A model generated the notes under the pieces. The model saw only the letters and a program-made list of their open reading frames with translations. It searched no databases and had not been told where the DNA came from. This document shows positions 9,361 to 17,164 of a stretch of 64,000 nt of DNA, piece by piece. The DNA lies in contig NZ_VITI01000001.1 of assembly GCF_007827795.1 (NCBI RefSeq), forward strand, positions 434,001-498,000. The letters are read 5' to 3'. Made by a program: the position numbers and the translations under genes. The stretch comes from Azospirillum brasilense (GTDB lineage Bacteria > Pseudomonadota > Alphaproteobacteria > Azospirillales > Azospirillaceae). Numbering within the stretch: position 1 is the stretch's first letter; the number at the start of each line of letters is the position of its first letter.

Positions 9361-10527
9361 ATGTCTTTCTACGGCCGCGCGCCCCGCCTGGAAGCCGGAC
9401 CGGAACCGGAGAAGCCGGACCTTCCCGACGATGGCGCTCCCGTGCACAGCCTGCCCGAGATCGGCGAGAAGATCGCGGTCACCGGGGAGCTACTGGCGAC
9501 CTGGATGGGCTACGCCGACATCCAGCGCCGCACGCTGGAGGCCGTGCAGAACGAGCTGACCCGCACCTCCTCGACGGTCGAGGACGCCACGCTTGACCTC
9601 TCCTCCCGCTTCCGCGAGCTGGCCGAGAAAGCCATGCAGCAGTCGGAGCGGGTGGAGGAGATCGTCGGCATGGCCGGCTCCGTCTCCATCGACGGGGAGC
9701 GGGTGCCGATGGACCAGCTGGTCACCGGCATGCAGCAGATGATCGCGGACATGATCTCCAACATCGTCATGCTGTCGCGCCACGCCATGAGCATGGTCTA
9801 TCTGCTTGACGACGTGCAGAAGGACGTGGCGGAGCTGGAGAAGTCGATCGGCGACATCGACGCCATCAACCGCCAGACCAACTTCCTGGCGCTGAACGCC
9901 ACCATCGAGGCGAGCCGCGCCGGCGAGGCCGGACGCACCTTCGCGGTGGTCGCGCAGGAGGTGCGCCACCTCTCCCGCTCCACCGGGGCGCTGGCCGACC
10001 GCATGCGCTCCAAGGTGACCGCGGTGGTCAAGGGCGTGCGCAACGGCCACGACATCCTGCGCCAGATCGCCGACACCGACATGTCCCCCCAGATGCTCGC
10101 CAAGGAGCGGGTGGACAAGACCATGGACAGCCTGGTCGACCAGACCAACCACTTCCAGGCGGTGCTGGAGACGGCGGCCAACGTGTCGTCGGACATGTCC
10201 GCCACCATCAGCCGGATGGTCACCGGGATGCAGTTCCAGGACCTGACCAAGCAGCGGCTGGAGGCCATCAACGACAGCCTCGCCATCATGGCGGAAGGGC
10301 TGAACGAGCTGGAAAACCGCACCCGCGTCGAAATGCCCGCTTCCTTGGGGCCGCAGGTTCCGCAGGAATGGCTCGACGAACTGCTGGGCCGCTTCAAGCT
10401 GAGCGAGATGCGCCAGCGCTTCGTGCGCCGTCTGCTGCTGGAAGGGACGGCGCTGGACGAGCATGGCGTCCTTGACGTCGATGCCGGCCAGGCCGACAGT
10501 TCCGGCGGCGACATCGAACTTTTCTGA
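9361..10527 (+). CDS. Soluble receptor-like protein with CheZ-type phosphatase signature
   Basis: A 388-residue, mostly helical protein with no membrane segment. Residues 166-203 form a chemoreceptor signalling hairpin ([16 protein letters not shown], then [19 protein letters not shown]). Downstream, residues 291-298 read QFQDLTKQ, matching the DLTxQ motif of CheZ in which the Asp and Gln dephosphorylate CheY; here they are Asp294 and Gln298. The protein ends in an acidic tail closing with GDIELF, and CheZ likewise ends in a short acidic/hydrophobic CheY-binding tail. The core is coiled-coil-like. By position it is the last gene of the che operon. It may be the CheY phosphatase, a cytoplasmic receptor, or both; that dual reading is inference from motifs. 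Confidence 0.8.
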   Translation: MSFYGRAPRLEAGPEPEKPDLPDDGAPVHSLPEIGEKIAVTGELLATWMGYADIQRRTLEAVQNELTRTSSTVEDATLDLSSRFRELAEKAMQQSERVEEIVGMAGSVSIDGERVPMDQLVTGMQQMIADMISNIVMLSRHAMSMVYLLDDVQKDVAELEKSIGDIDAINRQTNFLALNATIEASRAGEAGRTFAVVAQEVRHLSRSTGALADRMRSKVTAVVKGVRNGHDILRQIADTDMSPQMLAKERVDKTMDSLVDQTNHFQAVLETAANVSSDMSATISRMVTGMQFQDLTKQRLEAINDSLAIMAEGLNELENRTRVEMPASLGPQVPQEWLDELLGRFKLSEMRQRFVRRLLLEGTALDEHGVLDVDAGQADSSGGDIELF

Positions 10528-10556
10528 GGCCGAGGGATTCTCTGGAATCCCCGGCC
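10528..10556 (+). terminator. Hairpin after the che operon
   Basis: Immediately after the stop at 10527, GGCCGAGGGATTC (10528-10540) pairs with GAATCCCCGGCC (10545-10556), with one bulged A and a TCTG loop. The following bases (TGTCTTGCTCC) are only moderately T-rich, so this may be a weak terminator or a processing and stability hairpin separating the che genes from the STAS/PP2C genes. Confidence 0.5.
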
Positions 10557-10607
10557 TGTCTTGCTCCATTCTGGCGTGGTCCGCACAAGGCCACCCGCCC
10601 CACTGCC

Positions 10608-10633
10608 CCTTCAGGAACACCCTTCAGGAACAC
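10608..10633 (+). repeat. Tandem 13-bp duplication carrying a ribosome-site-like sequence
   Basis: CCTTCAGGAACAC occurs at 10608-10620 and again at 10621-10633 with no gap. Each copy contains AGGA, and the second copy lies 11 bases before the ATG of the STAS gene at 10641. It looks like a recent slippage duplication in the translation-initiation region. Confidence 0.7.
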
Positions 10634-10640
10634 CGGACCG

Positions 10641-10946
10641 ATGGACTACGGAATTGAGGACAAGGAGCAGGAGACCCTGGTTCGGTTGCGCGGTCGCCTG
10701 ACCTTCAACGACCACGCCAAGCTGCGCGCCCTGATCCGGGAGATGCTGCAGAACAAGGCCAAACGTCAGGTGCTCGACCTCTCCACGCTGGAATTCGTCG
10801 ATTCGGCGGGAATCGGCATGCTGCTGATCGCGCGGGAGGAAATGGCCAACGCGGACAAGCAGCTCGTCCTGCGCTCCGCCGCCGGACAGGTCAAGCGCGT
10901 GCTGACGGTGGCCCAGCTCAACAAGATCGTCACGATCGAGGACTGA
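10641..10946 (+). CDS. Anti-sigma-factor antagonist-type STAS protein (module 1)
   Basis: A 101-residue SpoIIAA/RsbV-like STAS domain. The phosphorylatable serine is Ser55 in FVDSAGIGMLLI. In partner-switching systems such proteins are phosphorylated by an RsbW-type kinase and reactivated by a PP2C phosphatase; both kinds of partner are encoded immediately downstream. It has the same length and serine position as the STAS protein at 17955-18260. It follows the che operon hairpin, so its expression may be partly linked to chemotaxis genes. The target of the pathway, sigma factor or other, is not visible. Confidence 0.88.
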   Translation: MDYGIEDKEQETLVRLRGRLTFNDHAKLRALIREMLQNKAKRQVLDLSTLEFVDSAGIGMLLIAREEMANADKQLVLRSAAGQVKRVLTVAQLNKIVTIED

Positions 10947-10951
10947 CCCCC

Positions 10952-11680
10952 TTGGTCCCCTCCCCCACCCGCGTCGCCGCCCTGCAAGGCCTGGGCGTGC
11001 CGGCCGACCGGCTGGACCGGCTGTCGGCGGCGCTTCGGCTTCCGCCCCGGCGGCCCGGCTCCCCGGCGGGGGAGGAGTTCGGCGCCTCCGTTCTGCTTCT
11101 GGTGGGCGATGCCGGCGCCGTGGAGGCGCCCGACTTCTGGCAGCGGCCCTTTGGCGCCTGGATCGAGGTCGCCAGCCTGTCCGACGCCCAGATCGTCGAG
11201 GCCGCGCGGCGCGCCGCGCGCGCCGACCTGTTCGCCTGCGTGACGACGGTGACCGCCAACCGCCTGCATCTGGCCGGGCGCATCCTGAACGGGCTGGCCG
11301 CCCTGCACCCCATGCCGGAGGCCCAGCGCGACGACATGGAGCTGGCGCTGCACGAGGCGATCAGCAACGCGGTGGTCCACGGCAACCTTCAGGTCGAAGG
11401 CATGAAGGGGCTGAGCGTGGAAGCGCTGGAGCGCTTCTCCCACGATCTGGCCGCGCGCATGGCCGACCCCGCCTTCGCCGACCGCCGGATCGAAGTCGCC
11501 GCCTGGCTGGAAAGCGCTTGCGCGGTGGTGGAGGTGGCCGACGAGGGAACCGGCTTCGCCCGGCCGGAGCGCATCGATTACGGCGCCTCGGGCCGCGGGC
11601 TGGACCTGATCGCCGCCATCGTCGAGGAACTTCAGCTTCTCGACGGCGGGCGCCGCATCCGCATGAGGTTCCCCCTCTGA
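10952..11680 (+). CDS. RsbW-like ATP-binding protein (module 1)
   Basis: A 242-residue protein whose C-terminal half is a GHKL ATPase of the anti-sigma serine-kinase type: the N box is LALHEAISNAVVHGN, followed by VADEGTGFARPE and GASGRGLDLI. The N-terminal 100 residues are not recognised and may be a sensory or binding segment. The start is TTG 10952, five bases after the STAS stop and consistent with coupled translation; no better start lies nearby. It is expected to phosphorylate or sequester the upstream STAS protein. The stop overlaps the next start (TGATG). Confidence 0.82.
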   Translation: MVPSPTRVAALQGLGVPADRLDRLSAALRLPPRRPGSPAGEEFGASVLLLVGDAGAVEAPDFWQRPFGAWIEVASLSDAQIVEAARRAARADLFACVTTVTANRLHLAGRILNGLAALHPMPEAQRDDMELALHEAISNAVVHGNLQVEGMKGLSVEALERFSHDLAARMADPAFADRRIEVAAWLESACAVVEVADEGTGFARPERIDYGASGRGLDLIAAIVEELQLLDGGRRIRMRFPL

Positions 11681-12855
11681 TGGACGAGGCCATCGCCGCC
11701 TGCCGCATCCTGGTGGTGGATGACACCGACTTCAACCGCACACTGATCGGCGCCCTGCTCGGCGAAGCCGGCTTCCAGAACGTCGCCTACGCCAAGGACG
11801 GCTTCGACGCGCTGGACCAGATCGCCGCGGAGGCGCCGGACCTGCTGATCCTCGACATCATGATGCCGGGAATGGACGGGTTCGAGGTGTGCCGCCGCCT
11901 GCGCGCCGACCACGCCTACGCCGACCTGCCGGTGCTGGTGCAGACCGCCCTGTCGTCCAGCGACGACCGCAACCGCGCCTTCGCCGCCGGCACCACCGAC
12001 CTGATCTCCAAGCCGCTGGACCGGACGGAACTGGTCGCCCGCGTGCGCATCCATCTGCAGAACCGGGTGCTGATCCGCGACCTTCAGACCTACCGCGCGC
12101 GGGTCGAGGGGGAGCTGGCGATGGCGCGCTCCATGTACGACCATCTCCTGCCCTCCGCGACGCTGTGCGCCGCGCTGACGGACAGCGCGGGGGTGACGCT
12201 GCGGTCGCACACGGCGCTGTCCTCCGACCTCGGCGGCGACCTCTGGGGGGTTCTGCCGCTGGCGGGCGGGCGGTTCGGGCTGTTCCTGCTGGACATGGCC
12301 GGGCGCGGCGTGTCGGCGGCGCTGAACGCCTTCCGCATGCACACGCTGATCCACGAGCTGGCGCCCCCTCTCGGCGAGCGGCCCGGCGCCTTCCTCACCG
12401 AACTGAACGAGCGGGCCGTCTGCCTGCTTGAGCTTGGGCAGCACGCCACGGTGATCTACGGCGTGGTGGACGGCGCGGCGGAACGCTTCACCTATGCGGC
12501 GGCGGCGGCGGCCCCGCCGGTCCTGATCCCGCCCGGCAACGCGCCGCTGGTCTTCGGCGAGGGGGCCGGTCCGCCGGTGGGCATCGCCGCCGGCGCCCGC
12601 TACGAGGAGCACGGCCTGCCCTTCCCGCCGGACTCGGCGCTGGCCCTGCATTCGACCGCCGTTCTGGAGACGCTGGGCGGGCGCAACGGCGGCCTCGCCG
12701 CCCTGCTGCAGAGCGCCGCCGTCCGGAACGCCATGGCCGACGGCCGCGGCGGCGACGCCTTCACGGCGGTCACCAAGGCGCTCGCCGCGGCCCAGGGCGA
12801 CGTGCCGCTCGACGACCACACGCTGGTCTGGATCGGGCACGGGGGTGCGCGATGA
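11680..12855 (+). CDS. Receiver-PP2C (SpoIIE-type) phosphatase A, module 1
   Basis: A 391-residue response regulator with an N-terminal receiver (phospho-Asp59 in LLILDIMMPGMDG), a helical linker and a SpoIIE/RsbU-type PP2C phosphatase. The metal-binding motifs are SDLGGDLW, then DMAGRG (where most relatives have GHG), and LDDHTLVWI near the end. It would dephosphorylate a STAS antagonist when its receiver is activated. The His-to-Arg change in the DxxGHG motif is shared by neither of the other two paralogues in this window, so its activity may differ. It overlaps both neighbours by a few bases. Confidence 0.87.
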   Translation: MDEAIAACRILVVDDTDFNRTLIGALLGEAGFQNVAYAKDGFDALDQIAAEAPDLLILDIMMPGMDGFEVCRRLRADHAYADLPVLVQTALSSSDDRNRAFAAGTTDLISKPLDRTELVARVRIHLQNRVLIRDLQTYRARVEGELAMARSMYDHLLPSATLCAALTDSAGVTLRSHTALSSDLGGDLWGVLPLAGGRFGLFLLDMAGRGVSAALNAFRMHTLIHELAPPLGERPGAFLTELNERAVCLLELGQHATVIYGVVDGAAERFTYAAAAAAPPVLIPPGNAPLVFGEGAGPPVGIAAGARYEEHGLPFPPDSALALHSTAVLETLGGRNGGLAALLQSAAVRNAMADGRGGDAFTAVTKALAAAQGDVPLDDHTLVWIGHGGAR

Positions 12856-14048
12856 ACAGCCTGCCGGAAGTTCCGGGTCTGGAATCGGCCCGCGTCCTGG
12901 TGGTGGACGACAACCGCGTGAACCGCCATCTGCTCCAGGCCCTGCTGGAACGCGGCGGCGTCACCCGCATCGACATGGCGGAGGACGGCAACGACGCGCT
13001 GGCCCGGCTGGACGCCTTCCGGCCCGACCTGATCCTGCTCGACCTGATGATGCCGAACCTGGACGGGTTCGAGATGTGCCGGCGCCTGCGCGCGATCCCC
13101 GCCTGGAAGGATCTGCCGGTCCTCGTGCAATCCAGCCTGAACCGGGCCGAGGACCGCGCCAAGGCCTTCGCCGCCGGGGCCACCGATTACGTGACCAAGC
13201 CGATCAACGCGGTCGAGCTGCTGGCCCGCGTGCGCATCCACCTGCAGAACCGCGCCCTCCTGCACGATCTCCAGCGCTTCCACGAGCGGACGGAGAGCGA
13301 ACTGTCGCTCGCCCGCAAGATGCAGGAACGGCTGATGCCGTCGCCGGAGCGGCTGGCCGAGGTGGAGGCTGCGGCGGGGGTGGGCATCACCGCCCATTTC
13401 GCCCCCTCGTCGGAGCTGGGCGGCGATTTCTGGGACCTGAGGCATGACGCCGTGGCGCCGGGACAGGGGCAGGGACAGGGCCGGACCATGCTCTACATGG
13501 TCGATTTCTCCGGCCATGGCGTCGGGGCGGCGCTGAACACCTTCCGCCTGCACGCGATCTGCCAGCAGATGGACGTGCCCAGCCTGACGCCCGGCGAGTT
13601 CCTGTCCATCGTCAACCGTCGGTTGTGCGCGTTGCTTCCCAACGGGCAGTTCGCCACCATGCTGGCCGGGGTGGTCGAGCCGGCGGGGAACCGCTTCGTC
13701 TACGCCTCCGCCGGATCGACGCGCCCGATGGTCTGGGCGCCCGGCGACACCGAACCGCTGCTGGGCGACAGCGCCGGCTTGCCGCTCGGCCTTCTGGCCT
13801 CGGCGGAGTATGAGGAGCGCTCCCTCCCCCTGCCCCCCGGCGGGCGCCTGTTCCTTTATTCGGATGGCGCCATCGAGATCCCGGTCGGCAGCGACGTTCT
13901 GGACGAGCCGGGCCTCGCCGCCCTGGTCGCCGAGCGGATGGGCGAGACGGACGGCGGCCGTTTCCTGGACGGGTTGCTGGACCGCCTGCGCGCCCTCGGC
14001 CCGATCGACGACGACCTGACCGCGCTGCTGCTGACCCGCAAGGGCTGA
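12852..14048 (+). CDS. Receiver-PP2C (SpoIIE-type) phosphatase B, module 1
   Basis: A 398-residue paralogue of the gene before it, overlapping it by ATGA. Receiver residues 14-130 carry phospho-Asp64 (LILLDLMMPNLDG), followed by a helical linker and the PP2C domain with SELGGDFW, DFSGHGVGAAL and DDDLTALLL. A short Gly-Gln run (GQGQGQG) sits in a PP2C loop. All expected metal ligands are present, so this copy should be active. Two tandem phosphatases with one STAS/kinase pair suggest two separate inputs to the same switch, which is an inference. Confidence 0.88.
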   Translation: MNSLPEVPGLESARVLVVDDNRVNRHLLQALLERGGVTRIDMAEDGNDALARLDAFRPDLILLDLMMPNLDGFEMCRRLRAIPAWKDLPVLVQSSLNRAEDRAKAFAAGATDYVTKPINAVELLARVRIHLQNRALLHDLQRFHERTESELSLARKMQERLMPSPERLAEVEAAAGVGITAHFAPSSELGGDFWDLRHDAVAPGQGQGQGRTMLYMVDFSGHGVGAALNTFRLHAICQQMDVPSLTPGEFLSIVNRRLCALLPNGQFATMLAGVVEPAGNRFVYASAGSTRPMVWAPGDTEPLLGDSAGLPLGLLASAEYEERSLPLPPGGRLFLYSDGAIEIPVGSDVLDEPGLAALVAERMGETDGGRFLDGLLDRLRALGPIDDDLTALLLTRKG

Positions 14049-14072
14049 CCGCCCCATGGAACCGACGGGCGC

Positions 14073-14528
14073 ATGACCGCCACCCACGATCACGTCGCCC
14101 GACCCTTCCGGGCCGTTCTGGACACCAACATCCTCGTCGGCTACGCCCTGCTGGGCGCCGAGGTGCCCCGCCGCAGCCTGGCCATCCAGTGCAGCGTCGA
14201 GGCGGTGCGGGCGCGGGGAACCGCCTTCGTCTCCGACGCCACCCTGGCGGAGTTGCGGGAGGTGCTGATGCGCCCGGACTTCGACCGCTACCGCCCGGCC
14301 CAAGAGCGCGCCGCCTTCCTGGCCGCCTTCGCCGCCGAGGCCCGGCGGGTCGAGCCCGCCCCGGTGGAGCGGCTGTGCCGCGACCCAGACGACGACATGT
14401 TCCTGGCCGTGGCGCTGGCCGCCGACGCCGATTGGCTGGTGACGGTGGACCGGCAGCTTCTGTCGGTGCGCCAAGTGGGCCGCACCCGCATCCTGCGCCC
14501 CGAACGGTTCCTGGACGCGATCGGCTGA
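14073..14528 (+). CDS. PIN-domain protein (VapC-like or COG1569 type)
   Basis: A 151-residue PIN-fold protein, probably a Mg-dependent ribonuclease. Acidic residues fit the family: Asp17 in AVLDTNILVG, Glu in LAELREVL, and the DPDDDMFLAVALAADADWLVT segment, split here by the active-site acids. PIN proteins are often toxins of VapBC pairs, but no antitoxin-like gene is adjacent: upstream is the PP2C phosphatase and downstream an unknown gene. It follows the phosphatase by 24 bases and may be co-transcribed. Confidence 0.75.
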   Translation: MTATHDHVARPFRAVLDTNILVGYALLGAEVPRRSLAIQCSVEAVRARGTAFVSDATLAELREVLMRPDFDRYRPAQERAAFLAAFAAEARRVEPAPVERLCRDPDDDMFLAVALAADADWLVTVDRQLLSVRQVGRTRILRPERFLDAIG

Positions 14529-14642
14529 CTCCGCCATTCGCGTTTTTTCCCGAAAAGTTTCCCCTCGACTTCCGTCGCGTGTTCCCTAGAATGAAAAGAG
14601 AACACTTCGCAAACTAGCGGTGAACGGATCGCGGGTGATCGG

Positions 14643-15074
14643 ATGAGCACGCAACCTCTCCTGTTCGACAGCCTGCCCGAGACGGAGCGGGCGCGCAAAC
14701 CGGCGCGCCGGTCCCGCGCCACCACCGTGGCGGCGCCGGTGGCCGTCGATGTGGTGCGGGAGGATGTTCCGGCGCCTTCATCCCCGGCGCCCATGACCCT
14801 CGCGCTCGTCCCGCCGCCGCCTGTCCCGATGGCGCCGCGCGCCGACTTCGATCCGGCGGCTCTGACCAACGCGGAGCTGCGGGCGCTGGCGCAGGCCCTG
14901 CCCGACCAGAAGCTGGCCCATCTGCTGATCGAAGCCGCGCGCGAGCTGAAGCGCCGCGCCGCGCCGGGCGCCTGGGAGGAGGAAGAAGGAGAGGACGGCC
15001 CGTCCGAACCGAATCCCCTGCTGCTGCGCGCCGCCCGGCAGGCGGTGGGCGAGCTGTCGGGCGAGGATGGCTGA
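14643..15074 (+). CDS. Small protein of unknown function
   Basis: 143 residues, not recognised. The N-terminal half is basic and rich in Pro and Ala. Residues about 75-105 form a likely helical segment (LTNAELRALAQALPDQ, then LAHLLIEAARELKRR), and the C-terminal part is acidic and then helical. There is no signal peptide or membrane segment. The low-complexity start and conserved-looking helix suggest an adaptor or DNA-associated protein, but that is a guess. The preceding 115 bases hold an AT-richer stretch that could carry its promoter. Confidence 0.6.
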   Translation: MSTQPLLFDSLPETERARKPARRSRATTVAAPVAVDVVREDVPAPSSPAPMTLALVPPPPVPMAPRADFDPAALTNAELRALAQALPDQKLAHLLIEAARELKRRAAPGAWEEEEGEDGPSEPNPLLLRAARQAVGELSGEDG

Positions 15075-15108
15075 CCAAGTCACGAACACTGACCGATTCA
15101 CAGAATAC

Positions 15109-15120
15109 GTGTCCGGACAC
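15109..15120. promoter_or_regulatory. Perfect 12-bp palindrome upstream of the DedA-family gene
   Basis: GTGTCCGGACAC is a perfect palindrome in the 246-base AT-richer gap between 15075 and 15320. It could be an operator half-site pair for a dimeric regulator of the downstream DedA gene. No other element in the gap is recognisable. Confidence 0.3.
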
Positions 15121-15320
15121 AAAATAATCCCACCGCAATAGATCGTTTCGTACCCCAACTTTGTACGGTTCCCTCCCCCCGATTCGGGAATGATTGCGCG
15201 ACAAGACACGCACTTATGTGCAATGATATGTCCTTAGCCTGACCAATGGCCGCGCCTGCGTTTCCCTGGCGCATCGCCGGCGGTCGGAGCCGATAAGGAA
15301 CGACCCGCGGGGAGGGTGAT

Positions 15321-15905
15321 TTGGACTGGATGACCTGGCTCCAGGATTGGGGCGATGCCTTCTATCCCCTGGCCTTCATATGGGCCTTCTTCGAAGGCGA
15401 GACCTTCGTCATTTTCGGCGGGATGGGCGCGCATCTGGGGATCATCAACCTATACTGGTTGGTTGCCGCCGTCTGGATTGGCAGTTTCATGGGCGACCAG
15501 TGCTATTTCTGGATCGGCCGCAAATGGGGCGGCAAGGCGCTGGCCCGCTTCCCGGCGGCGGAGGCCCGCGCGACGCGCGTGCTGTATTGGCTGGAAACCT
15601 ACGGCGTCGGCTTCATCCTGGCCTTCCGCTTCCTCTACGGGGTGCGCAACATCGCCTCGGTCGCCGTCGGCACATCCCGCATGCCCTGGCGAAAATTTCT
15701 GTTCTGGAACTTCATCGCCGCCGGCATCTGGGCCTGGAGCTTCGCCGGGGCCGGCTACCTGTTCGGCGAGGCCGCCGCCGCCATCGGCGAGAACGGCCCG
15801 AAGATCCTCCTGCTCATCGCGCTGGGCATCGGCGTCACCATCTTCACGGTGAAGAGCGTGATGTGGGTCCGCCGCCGCTACGCCGCGTCCGAGACGCAGG
15901 CGTAA
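15321..15905 (+). CDS. DedA-family (VTT domain) inner-membrane protein
   Basis: A 194-residue polytopic membrane protein of the DedA/VTT (SNARE-associated) family, thought to move phospholipids or undecaprenyl phosphate across the inner membrane. Typical features are the early FFEGETFVIFGG with the conserved Glu, FMGDQCYFWIGRKWG, the arginine motif FRFLYGVRNIASVAVG, and a membrane-spanning C-terminus. I start at TTG 15321, which has GGAGG at 15311-15315; ATG 15330 would be too far from it. A strong terminator follows. It is convergent with the second partner-switching module. Confidence 0.88.
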   Translation: MDWMTWLQDWGDAFYPLAFIWAFFEGETFVIFGGMGAHLGIINLYWLVAAVWIGSFMGDQCYFWIGRKWGGKALARFPAAEARATRVLYWLETYGVGFILAFRFLYGVRNIASVAVGTSRMPWRKFLFWNFIAAGIWAWSFAGAGYLFGEAAAAIGENGPKILLLIALGIGVTIFTVKSVMWVRRRYAASETQA

Positions 15906-15935
15906 CGGCGCCCCTCCCCCCGACACCAGGTCAAA

Positions 15936-15969
15936 GGGCCGCCGCGGACAACCGCGGCGGCCCTTTTTT
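15936..15969. terminator. Rho-independent terminator between convergent genes
   Basis: GGGCCGCCGCGG (15936-15947) pairs exactly with CCGCGGCGGCCC (15952-15963) around an ACAA loop and is followed by six Ts on the plus strand. It ends the DedA transcript. On the minus strand it is followed by AAA complement (TTT), so it may also serve the receiver-PP2C gene ending at 15988. Confidence 0.9.
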
Positions 15970-15987
15970 CGTTTCCGAGGCTGCCCC

Positions 15988-17145
15988 TCACGCCCGGCGG
16001 GCAATCCACACGGCGGTCAGGTCGTCGCGCAGGGGCAGGCTGGTGCGGGCGTAGAAGCGCTCCAGCAACGGCCCCAGCGGGCGGGCGCGGTTGGCGGCGA
16101 TGGCGCCGCGCAACAGACCGGGCACCCCGTCCTGCCCGATCGGTTCGTTGTCCGGACCGCTGCATTCGATCAGCGCGTCGCTGTAGAGGAACAGGCAACT
16201 CCCGCGGGGCAGGCGCAGGCTGCGGTCGGCGTAGACGGCGCGACGCGACGCGCCCAGCACCAACCCCGCCGAGTCGAGCAGCCGCAGTTCCCCCGCGATC
16301 CCCACCACCGGATTCGGCGCCCCGGCCGAAGCGTAGGTCAGAGTGTCGGTGTGCAGGTCGAGGATGCCGAAGAAGGCGGTGGCGAACTGCCCGATCGGCA
16401 GCACCTCCTTCAGCGCCAGATTCAGCCCGGCCAGCCATTCCGAGGGCGGCACATGCTGCATGGGGAAGCGGTCGATCAGCGTGTGCAGGCGAAAGGTGTT
16501 GATGGCGGCGGTGATGCCGTGCCCGGCGAAATCGACCAGCAGGAAGGCGACGCGGTGGCTGTCCAGTGGATAGACGTTCCAGAAATCGCCGCCCAGCTCC
16601 GACGAGGTTTCGAAATGGGCGTCCAGCACCAGCTCGTACCGCTCGGCGACCGCCTCCAGCTCCTTCGGTTCGGGCAGCAGGGACAGCTGCATCGCCTTGG
16701 CGTGCTTCAGCTCCCGCTCGACCCGCCCGCGGAAGTTGGCGAGGTCGGTGAACAGCTTGCGCTTTTCGAGCTGGTGGCGGACGCGGGCGACGCACTCGCC
16801 GGGCTTGATCGGCTTGGAGATGAAGTCGCTGCCCCCGGCCTCGAAACAGCGGACCTGCTCCTCGTCGCTGTCCAACGCCGTCTGGAACAGGATCGGCAAT
16901 TCCTCGTGGGTCAGCCGCTCGCGCAGGCGCCGGCACATCTCCAGCCCGTCCATCACCGGCATGTTGACGTCGAGCAGCACCAGATCGGGGCGGAAACTCT
17001 CCACCTTGCGCAGCCCCTCCACACCGTTCTCGGCGACCTCGATCTGGGTCAGCCCGGCGCGGCGGATCATCAGGGCCAGCGATTTCCTGTTGAACTCGTT
17101 GTCGTCGACGATCAGGACACGGCTGGCGGCGAGCGAAATGGGCAT
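15988..17145 (-). CDS. Receiver-PP2C (SpoIIE-type) phosphatase C, module 2
   Basis: A 385-residue response regulator: receiver with phospho-Asp59 (VLLDVNMPVMDG), helical linker, and PP2C domain with SELGGDFW, DFAGHGITAAI and RDDLTAVWI. All PP2C metal ligands are present. It is the third such protein in this region and most like phosphatase B at 12852. It is the last gene of the minus-strand STAS/ATP-binding/PP2C set and starts 19 bases after the preceding stop. It should reactivate the STAS antagonist encoded at 17955-18260 or its paralogue. Confidence 0.88.
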   Translation of the reverse strand: MPISLAASRVLIVDDNEFNRKSLALMIRRAGLTQIEVAENGVEGLRKVESFRPDLVLLDVNMPVMDGLEMCRRLRERLTHEELPILFQTALDSDEEQVRCFEAGGSDFISKPIKPGECVARVRHQLEKRKLFTDLANFRGRVERELKHAKAMQLSLLPEPKELEAVAERYELVLDAHFETSSELGGDFWNVYPLDSHRVAFLLVDFAGHGITAAINTFRLHTLIDRFPMQHVPPSEWLAGLNLALKEVLPIGQFATAFFGILDLHTDTLTYASAGAPNPVVGIAGELRLLDSAGLVLGASRRAVYADRSLRLPRGSCLFLYSDALIECSGPDNEPIGQDGVPGLLRGAIAANRARPLGPLLERFYARTSLPLRDDLTAVWIARRA

Positions 17146-17164
17146 GCGCGGACCCGTCCGCCCG

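Noticed and set aside
10480..10527. CheR-tethering pentapeptide at the end of the receptor/CheZ-like protein
   Set aside because: The C-terminus ends DIELF; it lacks the aromatic Trp of the xWxxF motif, so I read it as a CheZ-like tail instead.
14073..15074. PIN gene plus the next small gene as a toxin-antitoxin pair
   Set aside because: The 143-residue protein at 14643 is downstream, has no DNA-binding antitoxin fold that I can see, and is separated by 114 bases.
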